Assembly: GCA_900542115.1 (NCBI GenBank)
Contig: UQMC01000046.1
Coordinates: forward strand, 1-13,958
DNA length: 13,958 nt
Source: an uncultured Oscillibacter sp.
Lineage (GTDB): Bacteria; Bacillota; Clostridia; Oscillospirales; Oscillospiraceae
Direction of reading: 5' to 3'
Shown: positions 6,267-12,621 of the stretch, piece after piece
Position numbering within the stretch: position 1 is the first letter of the stretch
How the letters are laid out: each line of letters begins with the position of its first letter
Notes under the pieces: generated by a model
Databases searched by the model: none
What the model was told of the DNA's origin: nothing
The model's input: only the letters and a program-made list of their open reading frames with translations
Translations under genes and position numbers: made by a program

Positions 6267-7673
6267 ATGTACCGATTCGACACGAACGGGCAGATGACGA
6301 TGCTTGGGTTAGACACGGCTGAAAGGGGCGGAGCACCGCCCAAGCGCAGACCGGGCAAGCCGGACTCCGAACTGGTTTCGATCCCGTATTTCCACTTGGA
6401 TCTGCTGTCCTCTCCCGTGGATCTCTTTGGACAGCGCCATTGGGAGCTCCGATCTCCATGGCGGGAAGGCAAGCGGCCCCTCAATACCGGGGCCGCGCCC
6501 CGCCGCCCGATCCGCGTCTCACTGTCCGGCATACTGGAGGCGTACCCGTCTCTAAAGTATTATTTATCGAAAACCGCCTGTCTGGGCATCCTGCGCCGCG
6601 CCTTTGAGCGCGGCAAGGAGCTGCCGAAGATGCTGGCGCGTGCGCTGAAGATCCAAGCGGGGCTCATGAAGCCGGACAGCCAACCTACTGACCTGAAGGC
6701 ATTTCATGTCAACCAGCGCAACGAGGGCATTGACCTGAACGGCGTGTCCGGCGCGCTGATGGCAACCACCAATATGCAGATGCAGACCTCCGTGACACAG
6801 CCAAATGGAGCCGCGGAGGGCTTTGACGGCTATAACGGCGTCATGGCCTTTGCCGCCAACCAGCGGGACGAGGTGCGTGACCTGCGCGATGTAGCTGGCG
6901 CGCTGGGCGCACAGCCGGGGATGAAGCAGCAGACCTTTGTAGCCGGTTTTTCCGCCGGAGCAGGCGCCAGCGCAGGCGGCATTGGATACAACGAATCAGT
7001 TGCTCCAACCCTCAAGGGCAGCCCCGGCGGGAACTGTATGCCGTCTGTTTTATGCCTTAATGACCAGGGCGGCAGCGTGATGGAATGCAGCGAAAACGTG
7101 TCCGGAACCCTCCGAGCACAGGAGCATGGACACCAACCTCTTGTTTACGAAAATCACGGCATTGACAGCCGTTACACCGGCCCCCACAAGGTAGCGCCCA
7201 CCATGTCTGCCCGTTATGGCACAGGTGGTAACAATATACCTCTGGTTGAGCAGAACGCGGGTGCCATCTGCATTGCCGGAAATATTGTAGACCGCCAGCC
7301 GGAGAACGGCGGCAACGGTCTTGGCTGTCAGGAGAATTTGGCGTATACATTGACCGCCACAGACCGCCACGCGGTCGTAGAACTTTATCAAAAAACAGTT
7401 GGAGCATTATGCCGCGGAGATGAAAAAGGTATCGGTAATCAATACGTCAGTCAGGATAAGTGTATCATCAACGCATCCTGTTCTGAAACACATCACCTCA
7501 TTCGCCGCCTGACACCTTTGGAATGTGAACGGCTTCAGGGCTTCCCGGACGGCTGGACAGACATCCCCGGCGCGTCGGATAGTGCAAGGTACAAAGCTTT
7601 GGGCAACAGCGTGGCGATACCCTGTGTGGAGTTTATTATGTCGCGGATCGCCGCGGCCATGCGGGTAGCATAG
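6267..7673 (+). CDS. C5 methyltransferase beta part: repeat-built recognition region plus motifs IX-X
   Basis: A 468-residue protein that starts on the base after the alpha stop. Residues 1-135 are a basic, Pro-rich N-terminus followed by a helical piece, LSGILEAYPSLKYYLSKTAC and then RGKELPKML, of a kind seen in phage-borne methyltransferase operons. Residues 146-401 hold about seven repeats with a core such as VSGAL, VAPTL or VSGTL. The C-terminus has motif IX (RRLTPLECERLQGFPDGW, 413-430) and motif X (GNSVAIP, 446-452). It lacks the AdoMet and catalytic motifs, so it must pair with the alpha product to be active. The repeats occupy the place of the target-recognition domain, and base-sequence readout by them is inferred. 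A1 alternative is a decayed enzyme, but the strong Shine-Dalgarno and intact frame argue against that. Confidence 0.82.
   Translation: MYRFDTNGQMTMLGLDTAERGGAPPKRRPGKPDSELVSIPYFHLDLLSSPVDLFGQRHWELRSPWREGKRPLNTGAAPRRPIRVSLSGILEAYPSLKYYLSKTACLGILRRAFERGKELPKMLARALKIQAGLMKPDSQPTDLKAFHVNQRNEGIDLNGVSGALMATTNMQMQTSVTQPNGAAEGFDGYNGVMAFAANQRDEVRDLRDVAGALGAQPGMKQQTFVAGFSAGAGASAGGIGYNESVAPTLKGSPGGNCMPSVLCLNDQGGSVMECSENVSGTLRAQEHGHQPLVYENHGIDSRYTGPHKVAPTMSARYGTGGNNIPLVEQNAGAICIAGNIVDRQPENGGNGLGCQENLAYTLTATDRHAVVELYQKTVGALCRGDEKGIGNQYVSQDKCIINASCSETHHLIRRLTPLECERLQGFPDGWTDIPGASDSARYKALGNSVAIPCVEFIMSRIAAAMRVA
6702..7469 (+). repeat. About seven protein repeats in the putative target-recognition region
   Basis: Repeats cover residues about 146-176, 195-225, 228-262, 265-293, 296-327, 332-371 and 373-401 of the beta protein. 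Shared cores are V160-SGAL, V209-AGAL, V245-APTL, V278-SGTL, V309-APTM, L358-AYTL and V378-GAL. Most are followed by a variable polar stretch and a closing hydrophobic strand such as PLV or TFV. The first two copies match at 16 of 31 positions. Confidence 0.7.
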
Positions 7674-7789
7674 CCGCTTTATTGGTATCGCCGCTGTTTC
7701 ACGCCGCTTCTTCGTTGGCTTTGGTCATAGCTTTTGTGCTTGCTTTCGGGTATCTTAGCTTTACCATTAAAAAGATTGGAGGAACTGCT

Positions 7790-8101
7790 ATGGCAGAAAA
7801 AACGCGCAACCTCTGTGCTGAAATTCCCTTGGAGCTGCATACCAAAGTACGGCAGCGACAGGCGGAATCCGGCGAGACACTGAGCCGGTACATGACCGCG
7901 CTCATCACCAAATTTTATGAAATGGAGGAAAATGTGAAGATGGACAAGGACAATGTGAGGACGGTGGCGTTTCAGGTGCCCACCGAGCTGTTTGAGCAGC
8001 TCAAGGCATACCTCAAGCGGAACGGCATCAAGCAGAACGCCTTCTTCCTGAACTGCATCCAACAGGCGCTGGCAGGGGACACCGGCACTGCCGAAGAATA
8101 A
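7790..8101 (+). CDS. Single-chain double ribbon-helix-helix-like small protein
   Basis: A 103-residue protein from ATG 7790, preceded by GGAGG at 7778-7782. It contains two similar units. The first (about 6-44) runs from NLCAEIPLELHTKV through a turn at SGETLSRY and a second helix. The second (about 57-94) runs from RTVAFQVPTELFEQL through KRNGIKQNAF and a second helix. Each unit reads as strand-helix-turn-helix, the ribbon-helix-helix layout, so one chain could form the dimer-like DNA-binding unit. Similar small proteins occur ahead of PrgI in Clostridial ICEs as I recall. A role as repressor of the transfer genes or as a relaxosome DNA-binding factor is possible; the sequence does not decide. 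The 116 bases before it hold no gene I can support. Confidence 0.65.
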   Translation: MAEKTRNLCAEIPLELHTKVRQRQAESGETLSRYMTALITKFYEMEENVKMDKDNVRTVAFQVPTELFEQLKAYLKRNGIKQNAFFLNCIQQALAGDTGTAEE

Positions 8102-8116
8102 GAAATACATCGTGCG

Positions 8117-8145
8117 AACCGCTGCTGAGATTCTCGGCAGCGGTT
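8117..8145 (+). other. 13-bp hairpin before PrgI
   Basis: Arms 8117-8129 and 8133-8145 pair along 13 bp with one G-U and a three-base loop ATT. The hairpin begins 16 bases after the stop of the double RHH gene and ends 7 bases before the GGAGG of PrgI. No T-run follows. It is the third hairpin with this placement in the window. Confidence 0.7.
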
Positions 8146-8163
8146 TCGCTTTGGAGGAACAAA

Positions 8164-8427
8164 ATGTTTATTTATCCCGAAAACCTGAAAGCCAAGCCCA
8201 TGCTGTGGCTCTGGCTGCTGCGGGACATCGCCGTGATTGGCATCGGCGCTTTGCTCTCTGTGCTGGCGCTGACCCAGGGCCTCGGCATGGGACTGCTGGT
8301 GGTCACGGTGCTGTACGCCTTCCTCACCATTCAGGTGGATGGCAGCAGCATTCTGGACTTCCTGCGCCGTGCCGCCTGCTTTCTCTTTCTGCGGCAGCAA
8401 TATTATGAATGGAGGCTGGACCCATGA
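8164..8427 (+). CDS. PrgI-family conjugation protein (VirB3-like)
   Basis: An 87-residue membrane protein starting MFIYPENLKAKPMLWLWLLRD, the typical opening of PrgI-family proteins in Gram-positive conjugation systems. Two hydrophobic segments lie at about 19-37 and 41-57, followed by a short cytoplasmic piece (SSILDFLRR...FLRQQYYEWR). GGAGG at 8153-8157 precedes ATG 8164. It stands directly before the VirB4-type genes, the order of VirB3-VirB4 in classical type IV secretion, and probably forms the membrane partner of the VirB4 ATPase. Its stop overlaps the next start in an ATGA arrangement, which indicates translational coupling. Confidence 0.88.
   Translation: MFIYPENLKAKPMLWLWLLRDIAVIGIGALLSVLALTQGLGMGLLVVTVLYAFLTIQVDGSSILDFLRRAACFLFLRQQYYEWRLDP
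8411..8415 (+). promoter_or_regulatory. GGAGG site choosing ATG 8424 over ATG 8409
   Basis: GGAGG ends 8 bases before ATG 8424, which overlaps the PrgI stop as ATGA. The alternative ATG 8409 lies upstream of this site and has no Shine-Dalgarno. Confidence 0.7.
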
Positions 8428-9002
8428 ACCGAAAACAGAAAAAAGAACTGCGCCAGCGGCAATCCACCCGGCAGCTCATGGGCATCGTCCGTGTGACGCC
8501 CCACGGCATCGTGACAGATTCCGGAGAGCGGGTCTTCTTCCTGATCCAGCCGGACAACCTCTCCGTCCTGTCCCCGGAGGTCATCCGGGGCCGTGTCCGC
8601 TCCCTCACCATGCTTCTGAGCACCCAGCCCTCGCTGGAGATTTTGGCATTGGACTCCCGCGAATCCTTCCAACGGAACAAGGAATATTACCTGCGGCGAC
8701 TGGAGGAGGAAACGGAGCCTGCCGTGCGGGAGCTGCTGGAGCGGGACATGGCCCATTTAGACGCCATCCAGTTCTCCTCCGCCTCCTCCCGCAAATTTGT
8801 GCTGGTGCTCCCACTGGATGAAAAAGCCGGTGCGGATGAAGGTGCGCTGCGGCAGTTGGAGAAAGCCATCTGCGACCACGGGCTCCGTGTGCGTCTGGCA
8901 GAGGAGCAGGATGTGAAGCGCCTGCTGGCGATCTACTACCGGCAGGATCTCACCACGGAGGTATTCCGTGATTTCGATGGAGAGGAGTATGTACATGGCT
9001 AA
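8424..9002 (+). CDS. VirB4 N-terminal-domain-like conjugation protein
   Basis: A 192-residue soluble protein with a very basic start (MNRKQKKELRQRQSTRQL). It continues with strand-rich text (GIVRVTPHGIVTDSG, RVFFLIQPDNLSVLS), a charged helical region (about 78-112) and a final strand-helix part ending in FRDFDGEEYVHG. It has no Walker motifs. Its place between PrgI and the VirB4 ATPase, and its pattern, resemble the N-terminal domain of VirB4/TrbE proteins, here encoded separately. It overlaps PrgI by 4 bases and the ATPase gene by 8, so the three are co-translated. It probably docks the ATPase to the membrane channel. Assignment rests on context and recall. Confidence 0.68.
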   Translation: MNRKQKKELRQRQSTRQLMGIVRVTPHGIVTDSGERVFFLIQPDNLSVLSPEVIRGRVRSLTMLLSTQPSLEILALDSRESFQRNKEYYLRRLEEETEPAVRELLERDMAHLDAIQFSSASSRKFVLVLPLDEKAGADEGALRQLEKAICDHGLRVRLAEEQDVKRLLAIYYRQDLTTEVFRDFDGEEYVHG

Positions 9003-10824
9003 AAAGAAACAGAAGAAGAAAAAGAAGATGCCGGAGCAGGCCCCGCGTCCGAAGGACTTTCTGGATATGATTGCGCCCGCGGCGGTGAAGTTCAACACAG
9101 ATCACTTCATCCTCGGCAGCCGGTATCACACGGCGATGGCGCTGAAAAGCTACCCGCCCATGACGGATGAGCTGGCACTGCTGCGGGGCCTTGGCGATAT
9201 GGGTGGCGTCAACCTGCGTCTGACGGCGCGGCAGGTCACGCCTGCCGAGGAGGACGCCATCCTTCATGCCGCCACCAACAAAAGCCGCATGGAGCGGAGC
9301 AACACCAATGACTACAAGCAGAGCGTCACGGCGGAGGCCAACCTGCGGGATATGGCGGAGCTGCTGGCAAAGCAGCGGCAGGAAAAGGAGCCGCTCATCC
9401 ACTGCGGCGTGTATCTGGACATTGCCGCAGCAGATACGGAAAAGCTGCGCGCGGCGCGGGACACGGTATCCGCCCAACTGGTGCGCTCCCGCATGGGCGC
9501 CGATCCGCTGCTCCTGCGCCAGCGGGAGGGCTTTCTCTCCGCCAACCCCGCGGGCGGCAGCCAGCTTGCCAATTTTGCGGAACGTGTTCTGCCTGCCAGG
9601 AGCGTTGCCAATCTGTACCCCATGAACTATTCCGGCAAAACCGATCCCAAGGGCTTCTTCATTGGCCGTGACCGCTTCGGCTCCAACATCATTGTGGACT
9701 TCGACCGCCGTGCCGCCGACAAGACCAACGCCAGCGCCCTCATCCTTGGCAACACCGGACAGGGCAAAAGTTATCTTCTGAAGCTCCTGCTCTGCAATGT
9801 GCGGGAGGCAGGCAAGAGCGTCATCTCTCTGGACTCCGAGCATGAGATGGAGGACGAGTGCCGCGCCCTGGGCGGCTGCTTTTTGGACTACCTCAGTGGG
9901 CAGTACCGCATCAACCTGCTGGAGCCCCGCTGCTGGGATGATGGCAGCGGGCCGGAAGACCCGGACACGCCGGACGCGTTTCACGGAACGCTGTTGGCAC
10001 AGCACATCTCCTTCCTGCGGGACGTGTTTCGGGTGTATAAGGGCTTCGATACGCCCCACATCGACACGTTGGAGCTGATGGTAGAGCGGCTCTATCAAAA
10101 GTGGAACATCACCGACCGCACGGACTTCGCGCAGATGAAACCGGAAGACTATCCCATTCTCTCTGACCTCTACGATGCCATTCAGGAAAGCTACGACCAT
10201 TACGAGGCCGCAGACAGCCTCTACCCACGGGAGATGCTGCGGGATCTGCTGCTGGGGCTCCATTCCATGTGCCGCGGCGCGGACGCCCGGTTCTTCAACG
10301 GGCATACCAATATTGACCGCTCCAAATTCCTTGTTTTCTGCGTCAAGGGACTGGATAACATGGCGGAGAATCTGCGGAACACCCTGCTGTTCAGCCTGCT
10401 GTCCTATATGTCGGATCAGCTTCTGACGCAGGGCAATTCCGTGGCCGCTATCGACGAACTGTACCTGTGGCTGTCCGATCCCACCGTCATCACCTACATC
10501 CGCAATGCCCTTAAAAGAGTACGAAAAAAGGAATCCGCCCTGTTCCTTGCCAGCCAGAATTTGGAGGACTTCACCCAGCCGGGAATACGGGAGCTGACAC
10601 GCCCCCTCTTTTCCATCCCCGTCCATCAGTTCATCTTTAACGGCGGCAACGTGGACAAGAAGTTCTTCATGGATAACCTCCAATTAGAGGAATCTGAGTA
10701 TGCCCTGATCCGGGACCCGCAGCGCGGCTCCTGCCTCTACAAGTGCGGCAATGAACGCTATCTATTGCAGGTGCAGGCCCCGGAGTACAAGCAGGCCATC
10801 TTCGGAACGGCAGGTGGACGGTAA
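8995..10824 (+). CDS. VirB4/TraE-type conjugation ATPase
   Basis: A 609-residue ATPase that powers the conjugation channel at the inner face of the membrane. The start ATG 8995 is chosen because GAGGAG (8982-8987) lies 7 bases upstream; ATG 8968 and 8989 are alternatives. The N-terminus is strongly basic (MAKKKQKKKKKM). Walker A is GNTGQGKS at residues 252-259 and Walker B is VAAIDELYLW with D487-E488. Other ATPase-like text includes SVISLDSEHEMEDE and LFLASQNLEDF. The usual large N-terminal domain is short here and seems to be supplied by the preceding gene. The stop overlaps the next start (TAATG). In family terms this is among the most secure calls in the window. Confidence 0.93.
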   Translation: MAKKKQKKKKKMPEQAPRPKDFLDMIAPAAVKFNTDHFILGSRYHTAMALKSYPPMTDELALLRGLGDMGGVNLRLTARQVTPAEEDAILHAATNKSRMERSNTNDYKQSVTAEANLRDMAELLAKQRQEKEPLIHCGVYLDIAAADTEKLRAARDTVSAQLVRSRMGADPLLLRQREGFLSANPAGGSQLANFAERVLPARSVANLYPMNYSGKTDPKGFFIGRDRFGSNIIVDFDRRAADKTNASALILGNTGQGKSYLLKLLLCNVREAGKSVISLDSEHEMEDECRALGGCFLDYLSGQYRINLLEPRCWDDGSGPEDPDTPDAFHGTLLAQHISFLRDVFRVYKGFDTPHIDTLELMVERLYQKWNITDRTDFAQMKPEDYPILSDLYDAIQESYDHYEAADSLYPREMLRDLLLGLHSMCRGADARFFNGHTNIDRSKFLVFCVKGLDNMAENLRNTLLFSLLSYMSDQLLTQGNSVAAIDELYLWLSDPTVITYIRNALKRVRKKESALFLASQNLEDFTQPGIRELTRPLFSIPVHQFIFNGGNVDKKFFMDNLQLEESEYALIRDPQRGSCLYKCGNERYLLQVQAPEYKQAIFGTAGGR

Positions 10825-11888
10825 TGGCGGTACCCGTCGCGGCACTGGCGAAGATTGCCGCTGCCGTTCTCTCGGATGAGGACACCCGGCGAAAGCTGGG
10901 CTGGATCGTGGCGGCGATCTGTTCACCGCTGATCCTGACGCTGGCGCTGATCTGCTCTCTGCTCTCCGGCAGTGCGGAGCATAACAATTCCGCTGTTTTG
11001 CTCTGCTTCAACGGCGGCAACATTCCGGGCAAAACGCCTGCGGAATATGTTGCTTACATCGAAGATATGCGCCGCAGCTTCACGCTGCTGGACAGCGCCA
11101 TTGATGCCGTCAATGACATGACGGAGGGCGAAAACGGCCTTGACGGTATCCGCGTCAAGGCTGTTTTCTATGCCATTTTCTTTGGGGAGGACACCCCCAG
11201 CCGCCGAGCGCACCGACAGTTCACGGACTGCTTCGTGACCTACGAGGAGCGCACCCGCACCGTCACCGCCGGGGACGGGACGGAAACCGAGGAGAGCTAC
11301 ACCGTAGCGATTCCCGTTGCGGACATAGCCGCCGTGTATGGCAATCTTGAAAACGTGCTTCACTTGGAAATATCTGCGGAGCAGAAGTCCAACGCAGACA
11401 GTGTGTACAATCTGGCGCGCTATGGCATAGCCGGTGGCACCGAGGGCTGGATACCCGGCGCGAATGTGCCGTTTATTGGTGCGGACGGTTTCTGCTCCCC
11501 CATTGGTTCCGGCTGGGAGCGCCGAGTCACCTCTGAATTCGGAAACCGCGTCGATCCCATCACCGGGAAGCGCAAGGGGCACGGCGGCATGGACTTGGCC
11601 GTCCCTACCGGTACGCCCATCCGCGCGGCGCTGGGCGGGACGGTAACAGTCTCCAAGTACAACGCCGGCGGCTACGGCTATTATGTCATGATCGACCACG
11701 GCAATGGCCTTGCCACGCTATACGGCCACTGCTCCAAGCTGCTGGCAAAAGTGGGACAGACGGTGGAGGCGGGAGACATCATCGCCCTGTCCGGCAGCAC
11801 CGGGCGCTCCACCGGGCCGCACCTCCATTTCGAGGTGCGCGTCAATGGGGAGCGGACGAATCCGAGGGCGTATCTGCCGAAAGGCTGA
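10824..11888 (+). CDS. Membrane-anchored M23 peptidase of the conjugation system
   Basis: A 354-residue enzyme with a single N-terminal membrane helix (about 26-48, IVAAICSPLILTLALICSLL) and an outside part. Residues 50-215 form a uncharacterised linker domain. Residues about 230-350 are an M23 (LytM/lysostaphin-type) metallopeptidase with zinc-site motifs H253-GGM-D257 and H333-L-H335, plus LYGHCSKL and GDIIALSGSTGRSTGPH. M23 enzymes cut peptide cross-bridges of peptidoglycan, here probably making room for the channel in the Gram-positive wall (VirB1-like role). No lysozyme or NlpC domain is fused, unlike many Gram-positive conjugation hydrolases. It overlaps the ATPase gene by one base, so it belongs to the same operon. 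Confidence 0.92.
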   Translation: MAVPVAALAKIAAAVLSDEDTRRKLGWIVAAICSPLILTLALICSLLSGSAEHNNSAVLLCFNGGNIPGKTPAEYVAYIEDMRRSFTLLDSAIDAVNDMTEGENGLDGIRVKAVFYAIFFGEDTPSRRAHRQFTDCFVTYEERTRTVTAGDGTETEESYTVAIPVADIAAVYGNLENVLHLEISAEQKSNADSVYNLARYGIAGGTEGWIPGANVPFIGADGFCSPIGSGWERRVTSEFGNRVDPITGKRKGHGGMDLAVPTGTPIRAALGGTVTVSKYNAGGYGYYVMIDHGNGLATLYGHCSKLLAKVGQTVEAGDIIALSGSTGRSTGPHLHFEVRVNGERTNPRAYLPKG

Positions 11889-11904
11889 AAGGAAGGAAAT
11901 GATT

Positions 11905-12210
11905 ATGAACATGGCTCGTTATGAGCAGGAAACCATTATCGGCTTCAACGAGGAAGAAAAGACCGCCGGGATTTATACTCACAACAAGGTGCTGCGTCAG
12001 AAGCTGGAAGCGCTGGCGCGGGACAGACCGGAGGATTGCAGGCTCGTCAAAGTGTCCCGCAGCGGGCGGGCAGTTGACTACACCATCCCAAAATCATGGA
12101 TAAGGATCGTGTCGCCGCGGATCGCAAGTGAAGCGCAAAAAGAGGCAAGCAGAAAGGCGTGTGAAAAGGCCGTTTCTGCCCGTCGGAAAACCCCGCGCGG
12201 GGATAATTGA
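11905..12210 (+). CDS. Small basic ICE protein of unknown function
   Basis: A 101-residue protein. Possible starts are ATG 11899, 11905 and 11911; I prefer 11905 because the AAAGGAAGGA stretch (11888-11897) then has a normal distance. It opens MNMARYEQETIIGFNEEEKTAGIYTHNKVL, with an acidic-basic middle (LEALARDRPEDCRLVKVSRSGR), a short motif DYTIPKSWIRI, and a basic Ala/Lys/Arg-rich tail with SARRKTPRG. No membrane segment or catalytic motif is visible. Similar small proteins recur in Clostridial ICEs after the transfer genes as I recall, without known role. The strongly basic tail might bind nucleic acid. Confidence 0.6.
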   Translation: MNMARYEQETIIGFNEEEKTAGIYTHNKVLRQKLEALARDRPEDCRLVKVSRSGRAVDYTIPKSWIRIVSPRIASEAQKEASRKACEKAVSARRKTPRGDN

Positions 12211-12270
12211 GACCGCGCACGACCGCCGGAGGGTAGTGATACCACCCACAACACAAAAACACAAAAAAGC

Positions 12271-12336
12271 ATGGATCACAGCGATATGGAGGCGCTGGGC
12301 TTCCAGCTCGGCGATTACTACCAGGAGGTTGAATAG
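12271..12336 (+). CDS. Possible 21-residue micropeptide or gene remnant
   Basis: ATG 12271 to TAG 12334-12336 encodes MDHSDMEALGFQLGDYYQEVE, an acidic peptide. No Shine-Dalgarno precedes it; an A-rich stretch does. Its end overlaps the GGAGG used by the next gene, a layout of coupled leader peptides. The text looks protein-like rather than random, so it could also be the remains of a longer gene. Confidence is low. Confidence 0.3.
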   Translation: MDHSDMEALGFQLGDYYQEVE

Positions 12337-12341
12337 CAATC

Positions 12342-12620
12342 ATGAAAAAGGAAAATGTCACGATCTCATTCGAGAGTGAGCAGCTTGCCGCTCTCGAATT
12401 TTCACTTAAAAAGAAGAACACCAGCATACAGGCGCAGTTGGAGGAGCTGCTCAAATGCCTTTATGAATCCGAGGTGCCGGAGCCGGTGCGGGAGTATCTG
12501 GACAGCCGCGCGGCGCCCGCTGCCCGTCCCCGCCGTCCGGCAAGACCGGCGAAGCCGCAGCCGCGTGAGGAGATCCCCTCCGCGTTGGCGCAGCCCACTG
12601 ACGAAAGGAATGGTGAGTGA
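12342..12620 (+). CDS. DUF6103-like small ICE protein
   Basis: A 92-residue protein. Residues 1-50 read as strand (NVTISF), helix (ESEQLAALEFSLKKK), turn and helix (SIQAQLEELLKCLYE), then VPEPVREYLDSR. The remaining 40 residues are a Pro/Ala/Arg-rich, probably disordered tail. It resembles proteins I recall as DUF6103 in Clostridial mobile elements, whose function is unknown. The first half is similar in layout to ribbon-helix-helix proteins and to the N-terminus of the next gene's product. GGAGG at 12324-12328 lies 13 bases before ATG 12342, rather far. One base separates its stop from the next start. Confidence 0.65.
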   Translation: MKKENVTISFESEQLAALEFSLKKKNTSIQAQLEELLKCLYESEVPEPVREYLDSRAAPAARPRRPARPAKPQPREEIPSALAQPTDERNGE

Positions 12621-12621
12621 G

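Noticed and set aside
8950..10683. Long open minus-strand frame of 577 codons opposite the VirB4 gene
   Set aside because: It is antisense to a certain ATPase gene. High GC with biased third positions leaves the opposite frame open, and the translation has no recognisable domain.
10923..11699. Minus-strand frame of 258 codons opposite the M23 peptidase gene
   Set aside because: Shadow of a well-supported gene with catalytic motifs on the + strand.
12191..12202. Palindrome CCCCGCGCGGGG as a terminator or operator
   Set aside because: It lies inside the end of a gene, is self-complementary without a loop and has no T-run; it is likely a by-product of GC-rich codons.
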